Below, piece by piece: positions 11,390-23,206 of a stretch of 64,000 nt of DNA. The notes below the pieces were generated by a model. It had not been told where the DNA came from. It saw only the letters and a program-made list of their open reading frames with translations, and did no database searches. Position 1 is the stretch's first letter. Each line of letters starts with the position of its first letter. Source of the DNA: Cervus elaphus (Eukaryota > Chordata > Mammalia > Artiodactyla > Cervidae); assembly GCF_910594005.1 (NCBI RefSeq), contig NC_057815.1, forward strand, positions 79,841,552-79,905,551. The letters run 5' to 3'. A program made the translations under genes and the position numbers.

Positions 11390-11990
11390 ACTGAACATAC
11401 ATTAGTGAACAAAGTGAGCAGAAATCCCTGTCCTCAAGGGGCTTATATTCTAAACAGACTAGAAACATGATAAATAAGTAGGAGGCTGTGCAGGGCGCCC
11501 TGTGAGGCCGAAGCAGAGTGAGGGAGGGATTGAGGAGAGACAGGAGGCTGGAACCAGATGCTGAAGCTTTGGGAGACCCAGAAAGAACTTTGGCTTCCAC
11601 TCCAGGTGAGGAGTAGCGGACTCGGCTGCTGTGTTGAGAATAGACTGTAGGGGGCAGTGGTGAGCACAGAGAAGCAGCCGGGTGGGAGCTGCTGCGGTAA
11701 CCCAGGCGACAGGGTGGTGGCCGGGACCAGGTCAACAGTGGAGGTGGTGAGAAGCAGGTGGATGAAAGGGGCTTTGTCCTGAAAGCGGGGTCCGTTGGGC
11801 TTGTTTCTGGATTTGATGTGGAGTGTGAGAAAAGAGTCAAGGATGGTGCCAAAGCATTGGCCTGAGGAAATGGAAGGATGGAGACTCCAAGAATAGAAAT
11901 TGGCGGGGTGGGGGGGGGGGAGGCATTGCAAGAGGAGCAGATGAGAACTCAGCTGGAGACGTGCCACCTCTTGAGGTTCAGCCTGGCCTT
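11390..11990 (+). repeat. Old dispersed repeat, family not assigned
   Basis: Contains ATCCCTGTCCTCAAGGGGCT, GCTGCTGTGTTGAGAATAGA and CAGTGGAGGTGGTGAGAAGC, the signature of an abundant ancient mammalian repeat also seen at about 44800-45720. Purine-rich on +, which creates long open frames on the minus strand (to 174 codons) that are not genes. Includes G-rich 11905-11920. Confidence 0.5.
11905..11920 (+). repeat. G-rich tract G4-T-G11
   Basis: GGGG, one T, then 11 G. Possible G-quadruplex; length probably unstable. Confidence 0.85.
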
Positions 11991-12586
11991 AGGTGACTGC
12001 TGCTCTCTGGGACAACTGGAAACTCAACATCATCTGTGACCCAGCATGAACTTGTCAGGAGTACAGGACTCAAGTGGAAAAATAAGTCTTCCTCAATACC
12101 TCTGCTGCCCTGAGGTCATTATTCTTCCATTTTTACCATGGTGGTTTTGCATATCACATTTTTCTACATGTTTCGTGTAATGGGTCCTAGGCAAATTAAG
12201 TGCATCATCTCACAATAACCTCCTTAGGGTATTTACTGCCCAGATTTTACAGTTGAGTAAAATTAAGTCAAGCAGAGAAACCTTCCTAAGACCAGGAGGC
12301 TGATGAATGCAGGAGTTCACGGGAGGTCCTGAGGTCTTCAGCATTGTCCTGGGAGCAAGTGATCCAGGCTTCTGTGAAGGATGCTTCTGAAACTTCTCTA
12401 GCTTTTCCTGCTGCGGGAGTTGGGTGTGAGCTGTTTTGTGTAGACCCTACCCAAATTGAATTAAAATCAACTAATTAAATGTGGCCTCTTTCAATAGACT
12501 GCCATATTTCCACTTACAGCTCTCCTTCTCTCCTGAGAAGGCAGCCCCAACATTGTTTTGAAAAGTTACTCAATTATTAATGGTTG

Positions 12587-12608
12587 AATAACACTTTGAA
12601 GTGTTATT
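12587..12608. repeat. 22-bp inverted repeat
   Basis: Arms AATAACACTT and AAGTGTTATT are exact reverse complements with a 2-bp TG spacer. The following ATTATTAAAGTGTC partly repeats the right arm. Confidence 0.9.
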
Positions 12609-12671
12609 ATTATTAAAGTGTCATTTAATTGTTAATAAGAAGGCCCTGAGGGGGGATGGGAGTCGGTTTTG

Positions 12672-12755
12672 CCTGCCTGCCTCCTTCTCCTCCTCCTTCC
12701 CTCCCTCCCTCCCTCCCTCTGTCTCATGCACACACACACACACACACACACACAC
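12672..12755 (+). repeat. Compound (CCTC)n / (CA)13 microsatellite
   Basis: Pyrimidine tract with (CCCT) units at 12697-12720, then GTCTCATG, then an uninterrupted CA run at 12729-12755. A good candidate length marker. Confidence 0.92.
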
Positions 12756-13837
12756 TTAGTTCACAGTTGACCCAAAGCATCAGAAATAAAAATTCAGACT
12801 GACTGCTCTTAGCTGCTAGTTAACGTCGTATCTTGCCTTCCTTCCCTGCTCTTGGCCCTGAGACTGATATGGGCCTGTGGATCACAGAAAGAAACCGGTT
12901 ATCCATACAGGACCTGTGGAAATAGCTGAAAACAGATCATCATGGTGAGAAGGAGAACTAAGCAAGAGAAATTGACCAGCTTTAAACAGGGAGTGGCTCC
13001 CCATCCCTCTGGCTTGGAATTATGTCCCGGGTGTGAAGCTATTGCTTGTAATCCAGTCCTTTCCAGAGAAAGTAAATGAGGCTTGAAACTACACAGCTCT
13101 GATCACGAAGAAGTGTGCAGCTTTGTGGGTTTCAGAGATAGAAGACATGAGAACATGATAAAAGAGACGAGAAATTAAGTGGGGAAATGTAGGAAGAAAT
13201 GTAACAGCCTTGAGTGACCTCAGAATTTGGTGGCCCAGGTTCAAAATGTTGGCATCATCTCTGCATTTTATTGCTCCCCTGTTCACTCCCACCTCAGCCT
13301 GCCCTCAGTTAAGAAAACAAAGAATGGGTTCCAATCTTGGCAGCATCCGCTACTTATCAGTTCATTTGCATTCCTGGGAGCCTTGCTCTGCTTGGCTTCA
13401 GAAAACACACAAGCCCCAGCTCCAATGGGCACAGTGAAAAGTTGCCAGTCCCCCATCTGTTCCCTGTTGAAGCTCGTACAGACCCCTGACTCTCCAGGAT
13501 AGATTTCTGGAGGCAAGAACATGATGATAAGCCATGAGGCTTTCATTTGCCACTTTCTGCATCTCTGGGAAGGCATTCCTGGAATTACCAGGGGCCAAGT
13601 GTCTCAGTTTAATAATGTAAGCTTTTAATATGTGCTAGACATTTAATATTCATCAGACATATGTTTGTTAGACATATGCAGGGCCTGATATTAAGCGATT
13701 AGGCAAAGGAGTGAGACGAAGACAGTGGTGCCAAGAAGTGGCTGTTTTTGAAGAAGCACAAGGAATTTAGAGAGAAAACAAGAAGGAAGTCTGAGAGGTG
13801 GAAGCGACAATTCGAGAAATGGATACATCATTTATTA

Positions 13838-14010
13838 ATGATGGTTCCCGCTGTGTGAGCACTCACTGTGTGCCATGCCCTGTGCTGAGCATTTCATGCA
13901 AGTCGCTGGGGACATACATGGTGGGATGCCCATGTCACAGGTGGGGAAAGTGAGACAGAGAGGTTAAGTATGCCTGCCACAGACACCCAGTGGTGGTTAG
14001 CTAACTTTTG
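13838..14010 (-). mobile_element. MIR SINE
   Basis: Reverse MIR: GAGCACTCACTGTGTGCCAT, CCCATGTCACAGGTGGGGAA, GAGACAGAGAGGTTAAGTA. Diverged. Confidence 0.7.
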
Positions 14011-14479
14011 AGAGATGCTTTTCACAGGCTGGAGTGAGTAACAGACAAGTAGCATGTAAGCCCCAAATAAGCAAAGGTAATAAATACATTTACACACACT
14101 CAATTTAAAAAAAAAAAACAACATTAAATATCACTTGCTTTGGAAATATAGAATTACTGGGTTTTAACACATGTTTTGATTTTCCTCTCTAAACCCCTGT
14201 TGAATTAAAATAAAGCACATTTACCATAATCCACAGAGGAAAATGACATATTCTGCCAGCTGTTCTGGGTGGGAAGGGGACAGTCAATGAGAGGTGAAAA
14301 ACTTAATCTAGTTCGGAAAAAACAACAACAAAAAAATAACTTCCAAAGTCTGCCAGCCAGAAGTCACTATTCCAGTGCTTCTTAAAGTATTATGGCCTCT
14401 TCTCCTAGTAGTATATATTTCTGGGACCCTGCCGAGGGAATCAAAATAATGGGAGAGAATCTGTGTTTTAATAAGCTCT

Positions 14480-15010
14480 GAAGACGATGCTGTTGTGCCA
14501 TCGTTTGAATTTCCTTTAGACCACGTAACCCCATGTCCATTAGCCTCTTGTCTGTATTTTCCACCTTTTTGAATGTCTCTGCCATGTTCTGAACTATTCC
14601 TCCTGAACTATCTTTCAGTTCATTAATTTTCATTTCATCTGTGTACTGTTAAAGTGGTCCATTGAGTTTTTAGTTTAGTTATAGTGTTTTTTACTTCTAG
14701 ATGTTCTGTTGGTTCTTTGTTCAAGTGTATTTGGTCAAAAATAAAAATAAAAATAAATGTATTTGGTCATTTTTTAATAGCTTCTGTTCTCTGCAGATGA
14801 ATGTATTCAAGTTTTTATTTCTTTAAACATAGTAAGCATGTTTATGATCTAGTCTGATGATTTTAATATCTGAAGTCTTTGTGTCTGTTTCTGATGTCTG
14901 TTCTTTGTATTGATCTATTCACGGTGCCTTGGTACTTCAAGTACTTGGTATTTGGGGCTGTATACTGCTCATTGTCTCTGAAAAGTTATTTGTGGGGATT
15001 CATTGATGGA
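14480..15010 (-). mobile_element. L1/HAL1-type ORF1-like remnant
   Basis: The minus strand at 14382-14633 translates to a coiled-coil-like stretch containing NELKDSSGGIVQNMAETFKK and DKRLMDMG, similar to the LINE-1/HAL1 ORF1 region. Downstream AT-rich sequence continues the same element. Non-functional. Confidence 0.55.
14738..14757 (+). mobile_element. Tail-only A-rich retro-insertion
   Basis: Exactly 20 bp made of AAAAT units, lying between two perfect 12-bp copies of TGTATTTGGTCA (14726-14737 and 14758-14769). This is the pattern left when target-primed reverse transcription copies only the poly(A)-like tail. Confidence 0.75.
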
Positions 15011-15340
15011 TATGAGATCCATCCTTCAGAGAGTCTTAGCTTGGCTTCTGCTCAGTGCCTGCAGAAGTTATGAGGTCCCCTAGACCACCCACATAATGCA
15101 GCCTCAAGATATACAATCCATGAGCAGGCTACCAACAATGACAAATTCCTCTAGATCTCCCTTTTTCTACCTATTGCAAAGACAACCTTCCCTGAAGTTC
15201 CCTCAGCAGAAGAGGAGGAGGTTTACCTCTGGCTCATCCTTACCCTAAGAGGAGCCCGAGATCTTAACTTCAGCCTTTGGCAACAACCCAAGTTTTTCCA
15301 GATCACCATTGCTCTTTGGAAAAGAGTTTTTTTAATTTTT
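15011..15340. other. Unassigned intron
   Basis: No gene and no clear repeat. May be the continuation of the L1/HAL1 remnant. Confidence 0.35.
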
Positions 15341-15349
15341 CAGTTGCTT

Positions 15350-16204
15350 CAGTTCAGTTCAGTTCATTTCATTCGCTCAGTCATGTGCAACTCTTTGCAA
15401 CCCCATGGACTGCAGCACACCAGGCTTCCTGTCCATCACCAACTCCCGGAGCTTACTCAAACTCATGTCCATCAAGTTGGTGATGCCATCCAGCCATCTC
15501 ATCCTCTGTCGTCCCCTTCTCCTCCCACCTTCAATCTTTCCCAGCATCAGGGTCTTTTCAAATGAGTCAGCTCTTCGCATCAGGTGGCCATAGTATTGAG
15601 TTTCAGCTCCAGCATCAGTCCTTCCAATGAATATTCAGGACTGATTTTCTTTAGGACTGACTGGTTGGTTCTCCTTGCTGTCCAAGGGACTATCAAGAGT
15701 CTTCTCCAACACGATAATTCAAAAGCATCAATTCTTCGTCACTCAGCTTTCTTTATAGTCCAACTCTCACATCCATATATGACTACTGGGAAAACAATAG
15801 CTTTGACTAGACAGATCTTTGTTGGCAGAGTAATGTCTCTACCTTTTAATATGCTGTCTAGGCTGGTCATAGCTTTTCTTCCAAGAAGCAAGCGTGTTTT
15901 AATTTCATGGCTGCAGTCACAATCTGCAGTGATTTTGGAGCCAAAAAAGAATAAAGTCTGTCACTGTTTCCATTTTTTCCCCATCTGTTTGCCATGAAGT
16001 GATGGGACCAGATACCATGATCTGAGTTTTCTGAATGTTGAGTTTTAAGCCAGCTTTTTCACTCTCCTTTTTCACTTTCATCAAGAGGTTCTTTAGTTCT
16101 TCTCTGCTTTCTGCCATAAGGGTGGTGTCATCTGCATATCTGAGGTTATTGATATTTCTTCCGGCAATCTTGATTCCAGCTTGTGCTTCCTCCAGCCCAG
16201 CATC
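15350..16204 (-). mobile_element. BovB LINE, longest copy in the window
   Basis: Reverse, 5'-truncated, 855 bp. It starts with the reversed tail (CAGTTCAGTT) and extends through the ORF2 C-terminal region into the end of the reverse transcriptase. Minus-strand frames show GLKLNIQKTQIMVSGPITS near 15990-16050 and MLGKIEGGRRRGRQRMRWLD near 15480-15550, separated by frameshifts. A perfect 9-bp duplication CAGTTGCTT is at 15341-15349 and 16205-16213. Confidence 0.94.
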
Positions 16205-16213
16205 CAGTTGCTT

Positions 16214-17300
16214 ACTTTTTACTTTCTATCATGTCTTCAATGATATTAAGATTTTTTTTTAACATGTTTTACTCCAACCTTGTAAGTTACTTTTTTCCAA
16301 TGGGAAAGTTAGTTGGAAGGATAGCCCACCGTATTCCCAGAACTGGCAGTCTCTAGGCTAGAGTTTAAGAACCGTGCTTCTGTCCACTTTATAGCCCATA
16401 CTAACAGTGATAAAACAAAAAGCTCTACTTCTTGCTTTACTTGCCTTTGCCCAAAATTTTCACTTTCATTCTCCTAGAATTTCTCCAGATATCTGAGATG
16501 ACTGAGATAAGTGAGATAGCTCAAGTCTCAAAGCAACATTTCCTTTAATCCAATAAAATGAGTAGACAGTGCTTTTAGAAGGAGGTCAGTGAGTTGTCAT
16601 CAAGCTGAGAATCCTTAGTCTCTAGGAATTCAGGGCAGCACAGTTATTGAGATGAATTTGAGCTCATCATCCCCCTGCTATCACCACGTGCCTCTGGACA
16701 GAACACGCAGGGTGATTTACACAATGGCACGGGATGGCTTGCGTTCACCACAGAGACAGATAGATGCAAACTGGTGAGAGTCCTCCTGTCCCCGTCTTTG
16801 AGAACTGGGTTGACAGTCTGTACCCAGGCTCTGCTGCAAATGGATGAATTGGCCTCTTGAGGTGAGGTTGCCAGGGATTCTGAAAGATGCCTCTCTCTCT
16901 TTGCCATGTTCCTGCTCGCCCTTCACTCGGCTCCTGAAAGTCGAAAACACACATTCCTCTGGACCTGTGAGGCCTGATTTATCAGCCAACTCCTCCGAGA
17001 AGAAACAACAATATAAAAAAAATAACTCCAGCTATAAAACACTGTTCTGCATTGTGCTTTGTTGATTTTGTGTCTAGACAGAGCTTGGAGACCTCTTTGT
17101 GGCCCCAGCAATACCTGGAGGTGACTGTATATTTACCTCTTTTTAGAAGAACAGTGGACTTGACAGTTTTATGGATTAGACAGAGGCCACAGAGTCTGGC
17201 AGAGAAAGCTCCAACCAAGAAGTCAGGAGGTGACACCTTCAACCCTGGGTTTGCGGGTCCTTCCCAATGAGAGAAAGCATAGCCCTGCAGGGTCCCAGTC
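16214..17300. other. Single-copy intron
   Basis: T-run at about 16252-16260; otherwise unique sequence. Overlapping short frames at 16640-17110 on both strands show no family similarity. Confidence 0.45.
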
Positions 17301-17304
17301 CTGA

Positions 17305-17497
17305 CAGTATCACTCACTAATTTTGTGACCTTGGGCAAGTTACTCACATCTCTGCCTGAGTTTGTCATCTTTAAAGTGATGATAATGATCGGACTTATCT
17401 CATGGTATTGTTGTAAAGATAAATCATGTAAATTGCTTAGAATATAATGCTTGACTATAGCAAGCACTCAATAAATGTGAGCTATTGTGATTATTAT
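17305..17497 (+). mobile_element. MIR SINE
   Basis: Forward MIR: TTTTGTGACCTTGGGCAAGT, ATCTTTAAAGTGATGATAAT, GCAAGCACTCAATAAATGTG. One of the better preserved MIRs here. Confidence 0.85.
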
Positions 17498-18339
17498 GCT
17501 AGCCCAGAGCGATTATATGCAGGTACTGTCAATGCCGGTAAAAATAGTTCCCTGTTCCAGTGAGTCGCGGGAGCTAAGAGCTCCCATTTTGAAAGGGGAA
17601 GTTGCCAGAGATAGCTGGCTTATTTGAGAGAGCTGGTCTACCTCCAAGGATCTGTTCAGCTCAGTACGTCCCTGCCAGACTGACTGCGTGTGTGGTCTAG
17701 GGTTATCATGTACATTGCCAAGAGACTTGTGAGTTCCTAAGCCAGGAGACACCCACATTAGGAGTCTACAGAATCAGAAACTCACTGGAGGAACTCAGAG
17801 AGATGACTCCCTAGCACCACCAGGCAGGTCCTGGCTGGGGATTAGTGAGATGGATGGAATATGAATCCCACACCCAACAACAACCCCTGACCCATGGCAG
17901 ACCCCTAGGGTTGGGACAGTGATCCTTTCCGGTGTTTGTCCATGGCTGAGTGAACCTATCCCCTGCAGATCCATGCATCTGTATAGAGCTAGGAGATTGC
18001 ATTAATCTCTTGTGGTTTACCTGGGTATATGCATTTTTTTGAAGTCGTTGAACTGCCCATTAAAGATACATCCTATTTCAGTGGAAATCAAAGTTTTTAA
18101 AAAGTAAGTTTTCCTTCCCCTTACATTGATAGTGGAACTTGAAGATATGGGCAGGTGGTTGTCATGGCCTGAAGGGGATCCTTCTGTGGTCACAAGCTGG
18201 GAGGAGGGACACCAATTGTGTGTCTCTAGCAGAAGCAGGTGACCTGCCCCCAACTCTTGCCAACCTTGGCCTCTGTCTTAACCTCCTCTCCACCACTGGG
18301 CTTCTCCTGACTTCTTACTGCCTATACTATTCCTCCCAG
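17498..18339. other. Single-copy intron
   Basis: No repeat or gene recognised. Confidence 0.45.
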
Positions 18340-18970
18340 ACTCTGTTTTCTTTCTTACTCTTTCAGGTTTAATCTTTTTATGATTAGAAATAATACACGC
18401 ATGTTATGGAAAAAATTAAACTGTTCAAAGTGTATAAAGTATGCAGTAGAAGTCTTTCCCCACCCCCAAACCCATTCCCCAGAAGTAGCCACCATGAGTG
18501 ATTTGGTGAGAAGCCAACCAGATCTCTTCTATGTGTCTGTGGTATGTAGCTATATAATTATGTAGATATGTGGGTACATACATACAGATAGATACGCTTA
18601 TTGTTTTGTTTTAGGAATGGAATCATTCTCATGGTTCTGCATCTTGTTTTTATCACTTAATGCGTGCATGCGTGCTTAGTTGCTTCAGTCATGTCCAATT
18701 CTTTGTGACCCCGTGGACTGCAGCCCTCTAGGCTCTTCTGTCCAAGGGATTCTCCAGACAAGAATACTGGAGAGGGTTCCCAGGCCCTCCTCCAGGGGAT
18801 CTTCCCATTCCAGGGATCGAACCTGCATCTCTATGTCTACTGCATTAGCAGGGTTCTTCACCACTAACACCACCTGGGAAGCCCTTTATTACTTAACAGT
18901 GGGTATCTTTTCATGGCACCACAGACAAAGCTACCACCCCTCTCTTTTTCAAGGGTATACTGCATCTATT
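18340..18970 (-). mobile_element. Old L1-type 3' region, split by Bov-tA
   Basis: CCATTCCCCAGAAGTAGCCA, AGGAATGGAATCATTCTCAT and CTTGTTTTTATCACTTAA are characteristic of reversed old L1 3' sequence. It resumes after the SINE with CTTAACAGTGGGTATCTTTT. Confidence 0.5.
18661..18884 (-). mobile_element. Bov-tA SINE
   Basis: Reverse copy. Duplication TTTATCACTTAA (18649-18660) and TTTATTACTTAA (18885-18896), 12 bp with one mismatch. Confidence 0.92.
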
Positions 18971-19369
18971 GTTTAGATATATTTAACAACTGTTTTTCCT
19001 ATATTCTGACCTTAGCCAAGATGGATACATGTAGCTCAGCTGTATGCAGACCCACGGTGGCATGGACCCCCTGAAGGGTCCCCTGTCACTCATTTCTTTA
19101 GGTGACAACATCTTGGATGTTTGTTTGGGTTGATGTGGGGCCTGAGTGTCTTTGGCAACTGATTGAATAGTGTTGGTGGAGTGAGAAACACTGTCCTATG
19201 CCATATGTCTGTATGATTAAAGGATATTCTTTTGAACGTCAAAAGGGTGATTTATAAGATTACTGGAGACAAACCTCTCTCCCCTGAAGACAGGCCAAGG
19301 GAATGTTAGATTGAATTTTGGGAGATGAAAGTGAGGTTTTAAGTAATAGCAAAGCCTTGTGTGTCTGTA

Positions 19370-19540
19370 GTACTTTATGCTTTTTGAAGTGCTTTCACAG
19401 TCATTATCCTATTTGATCCCACTTAGAACCCTGAAAGTGCGCCAAGTTGGTGGTTATTATCTTGAGACTACAGATGAGACCAAGGATAACGAGGAGTAAG
19501 AATCAGAGCTGTGATTAATCCCTTTTATCCTCCTCCCAGC
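19370..19540 (-). mobile_element. MIR-like SINE
   Basis: AAGTGCTTTCACAGTCATTA, TCCTATTTGATCCC and GACTACAGATGAGACCAAGG fit a diverged reverse MIR. Confidence 0.5.
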
Positions 19541-20305
19541 CCAGTGTTCTTTCCTCACTGAAAATGCACCCCGGAAGAGACACTCAGCCCAGACCCCCAG
19601 GATCCCATCAGCATCACTTCCCTAAAGACCTAGGTTTTCTTTCAGGGGATTAAGTGGTATCACAACCTACCTTCAAGACATCCACTTTTAAGTGGCAACT
19701 TAGACACACACATTTTACCTTGGCTTCCTCCTACCCACCTGCTCACATCCTTTAAAGGGTGAACCCTCAAGGACAAAGGAGAAAAGAAAAATCAGGCATA
19801 AAGATGGGGAAGCGGGGGAACAAATGGATGGACAGTACTGATTTAGTGTGCTCAGAAAATGGAGCCCTCAGCTGGCCCTCAGGAGAACCAAAAAGCAACC
19901 AGGTTTGCTTCCAGAAGGCCCAGGAATTACAGCATGAGATAACTCTGGAAGCAGAGGTGATGATGGGCTCCAAAAGGAAGGTTGGTTGGCATTTCATTAG
20001 GAACCTGTCGGTCTCCCACATCTGCTTCCTCTATGGTGGACAACAGCCCCTCACACACTCAGAGAGAACAGCAGAGTTTCTTTTCCAGTGGGGGTAAAGC
20101 AGAGGGTCTCAGAAATATCAGGCATCGAGCACAGTTGAGGATGGGGGTCCTTTTCTGAAAAATGGACATTATGTCTGTAAGTTGACATAATGAACGTTGA
20201 AACCACTCATCTTTTTCATCAAGTCATTTGCCAGAGCACAGTCGGCCAGATTCAGGAACCTTCTAGTCAGAGTCTAGAAGAGTCTTTCATGTGGGAATCT
20301 CATGG
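19541..20305. other. Single-copy intron
   Basis: Nothing recognised. A 112-codon frame at 19759-20097 has no recognisable domain. Confidence 0.4.
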
Positions 20306-20314
20306 GTTTAAGGA

Positions 20315-20536
20315 CATCTCGCTCTCTCTCTGCTGTGTGCTCAGTCATGTCCAACTCTTTTGCAACCCCATAGACTGTAGCCTGTCGGTCTCCTCTACCC
20401 ATGGGATTCTCCAGGCAAGAATACTGGAGTGGGTTGCCATTTCCTTCTCCAGGGGACCTTCCCGACCCAGGGATCAAATCTGCGTCTCCTGTACTGGCGG
20501 GCAGATTCTTTAACATTGAGCCCCCTGGGAAGCCCT
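20315..20536 (-). mobile_element. Bov-tA SINE
   Basis: Reverse copy with a small deletion in the CTGTAGCC...GTCTCC segment. GTTTAAGG duplication at 20306-20313 and 20537-20544. Confidence 0.9.
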
Positions 20537-20724
20537 GTTTAAGGGACTGGAGATCCCCAGTGAGATGGGCCAACTGATTCAACTCATGGTGAGGCCTGAA
20601 GCCATCGCCTTTCTAGTGCCCTGTACTTAAACAGGAGTGTTCAGCTGAGAATTACCAGACACCTGGGGAAAGCCTTGAATATGAAGAACACACGGACAGC
20701 ACAAGGAGGGGTGAGGGGGCCAGG

Positions 20725-20741
20725 GGGAGAGAGAGAGAGAA
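20725..20741 (+). repeat. (GA)n tract
   Basis: Short GA microsatellite following GGGGG. Confidence 0.8.
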
Positions 20742-21409
20742 AGTGAAAAACTCCTTAGAAGAAACAGCCTATACAATGAGAAGAAAACTTTAAAAATAAA
20801 TAGATAAAAGATAACTGAAGATACTGCATTTTTTAAATGAAAGCAGGATGTCCCCCTCCCACCCTTTTATAGCAGTAACCAGGAAAGAGTTTAAAATATG
20901 AAAAAGGTGGGAGGTAAATTTGAGGATATATCCCAGAAAGTACAAAAACACAGAGAAATACAAAATAAGATCCAAAAGAGAGAAAAAATAGAGGACATGG
21001 TTAGATTTATACCCAAGTAATAGGAATTCTAAAGAGAAAGGAGAAATGAAGGAAATTCCTCCTGAACCCAAGGACAGCTTGCAGATCCATAAATGAAAGT
21101 AAACTTCACCAAGCCCATCATCATGAAATTTCAGAACACTGGGGTAGAAAGAAGATCCTCCTAGCTTCCAGAGTGGGCATTAAAAAAACTAAGTACGTAA
21201 ATAAAAACAGGTTTTATACCACATTTCCAGAGTCAAAATGGCATCGAATGTCATATTCACATTGGACAGGAGTCAGCAGTTTGGAAGTAATTTCAAATTC
21301 TGCACCATAAAGGCATTTTCAGAAGTGAGCGGAAAAAAGGGCTGACTTCCAAACAGCCCTCTGAAACTACTAATGAATATGTTCCCAAAACTAAGGGGGT
21401 AAACCAGGG

Positions 21410-21619
21410 GCTTCGTGGTGGCTCAGTGGTAAAGATTCTGCCTGCCAGTGCAGGAGACATAAGAGACCTGGATTCGATCCCTGGATCAGGAAGGTCCCCT
21501 GAAGTAGGAAATGGCAACTCACTCTAGTATTCTTGCCTGGAAAATCCCACGGACAGAGGAGCCTGGTGGGCTACCATCCATGGGGTCTCAAAAAGTTGGA
21601 CATGGTTGAGTGAGCACAC
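21410..21619 (+). mobile_element. Bov-tA SINE, forward arm of an inverted pair
   Basis: Starts GCTTCGTGGTGGCTCAGTGG. Duplication AAACCAGGG (21401-21409) and AAACCAAGG (21620-21628). Faces the reverse copy 70 bp downstream. Confidence 0.92.
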
Positions 21620-21689
21620 AAACCAAGGAAAAAGAAGAAACTGGCAGAAGTGGGGCTGGAAGGGCCCTCCAGGGACTGACGGAGTACTC

Positions 21690-21890
21690 TGCTGTGCTTA
21701 GTCACTCGGTCGTGTCAGACACTTTGGGACCCCGTGGATCGCAGCCCACCAGGCTCCTCTGCCCATGGGATTCTCCAGGCAAGAACACTGGAGTGGGTTG
21801 CCATGCCCTCCTCCAGGGGATCTTCCCAATCCAGGGATTGAATCCAGGTCTCCCGCTTTGCAGGTGGATTCTTTACCAACTGAGCCACCA
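21690..21890 (-). mobile_element. Bov-tA SINE, reverse arm of an inverted pair
   Basis: Reverse copy from CTGTGCTTAGTCACTCGGTC to CAACTGAGCCACCAAATGG. The head lacks its last bases. Confidence 0.92.
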
Positions 21891-21939
21891 AATGGACTTA
21901 AATGTATTGAGAGGAGATTAACGAAGCCCAGAAGAGACT

Positions 21940-22090
21940 TCCCTGATGTTCCAGTGGTTAAGACTCTGACTTCCAATGCAGGGGACATGGATTCGATCCC
22001 TGGTCTGGAAACTAAGGACCCACATGCTGCAATCTTAGCCTGTGTGCTGGAAGGAAGACCCAGAGCAGTCAAAAATTAAAAAAAAAAAAG
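21940..22090 (+). mobile_element. CHR-2 type SINE
   Basis: Forward: GACTTCCCTGATGTTCCAGT, GGTTAAGACTCTGACTTCC, GATTCGATCCCTGGTCTGG and an A-rich tail at 22070-22090. Confidence 0.85.
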
Positions 22091-22620
22091 TCAGGAAGAC
22101 TCTATATTAGCAAGAAATATATAAACCCTTAAACCGATGGAAAAAAAGGGGCTATAAGGAAAACAAAAAGTTTTTCCAGGAAGAAAACTGTTTAAAGCAT
22201 AATATACTCTGTTGGCACATCAATGGATAACATTTTCATGATCAAGACAGCAAAAACACCAATTATCTAAAATTACTATCTAACAAGGGGGCTTGAAAGT
22301 GGGTCTGCATGGGGTGGCGGCTGAGATGGAGATAAACTGGAATTAAATTCTTCTCTTGCAGAGAGAGAAGTCAATAGCCAATTTCTAAAACAAAAAATCA
22401 AGAAGTTGTATCGAATGCAGGTTATTTAGAGATATGGAGGTAAACTACGAAAAGAATCAACCAAAATAGCAGGAAATGATTGCTTCTGGGAGAGGAGGGT
22501 CAAAGAAGACTATTTTTTTATCCAGCTTCATACAGCTATCTGACTCTTTAAATTGTGTGCGCATGTTCCTTTGATAAAAAATGAAAACAGAATTTAAAGA
22601 ATGCACTGGTCGGAACAATT

Positions 22621-23196
22621 GGTCTGGAGCAGCACTTATGCTTTCAAAATGAACTGTCGGAGGAAAAGCTCCTTCAAGTGTCTGCATCCTCCCTGAAGAT
22701 GTTCCCAGGCATGAAGAACACCTCTGTACCTGGATTTGTCCCCCAATCTTGGGTCCACCTTGACAATGTAGGCGCAGATGCAGTGGTGATATTTCAGGAG
22801 CCTATGACCTTTTCTCTCTGCAAGATAACTGCAGGATGAGTGGTTTATTGAAAAATTCAATTCTGAGCATTTTGGTCTACCACAAACCAGAAGAGACAGC
22901 GAGGTACCCTCTAAGTGGGTCTGGGGCCCACAGAAAGCATCCCAAGACCCCTTCGTGAGGTGAGTTGTAATTCTGCCCTGGTTTTCACAGGAAAACCACA
23001 TGGCATTTATCTGGGAAGCAAGATGAGGATTTATTCCCTTTTCTCTCACCCTCCCAAGCAGCCTGGATTAGGTGCATTGATTGTGGCACCTTCCTTTACA
23101 AGCTGCAAATGCAAAATGTTACCTGGTTCATCTTCCCAGTCCCATCGGGTGAATAGCACAGACTCCTTTGCTGAAGTGGAATTCTGCCCCATGCTA
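22621..23196. other. Single-copy intron
   Basis: No repeat or gene recognised. Confidence 0.45.
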
Positions 23197-23206
23197 CCAG
23201 GCATGT

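Larger units (their letters stand above)
11991..13837. other. Single-copy intron with simple repeats and palindrome
   Basis: Contains a near-perfect palindrome at 12587-12608 and adjoining CT and CA microsatellites at 12672-12755. No gene recognised. Confidence 0.5.
20660..22620 (+). mobile_element. Old L1-type remnant hosting three SINEs
   Basis: A-rich sequence with AAAGTGAAAAACTCCTTAGA, then TAAAGCATAATATACTCTGT, and further pieces typical of old L1 elements in forward orientation. Interrupted by SINEs at 21410-21619, 21690-21890 and 21940-22090. The family call is tentative. Confidence 0.4.

Noticed and set aside
11443..11967. 174-codon minus-strand open frame rich in Pro, Ser and Leu
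   Set aside because: It is the antisense of a purine-rich ancient repeat. The lack of stops follows from composition, and overlapping frames of similar length exist beside it.
15377..16117. Reverse-transcriptase-like fragments on the minus strand
   Set aside because: Real homology but only to a truncated, frameshifted BovB LINE. Annotated as a mobile element, not as a gene.
21698..22072. Open frames containing GKNTGVGCHALLQGIFP or NPLQYSCLENP-type strings, here and at many other places
   Set aside because: These are standard translations of Bov-tA and BovA2 SINEs and not proteins.
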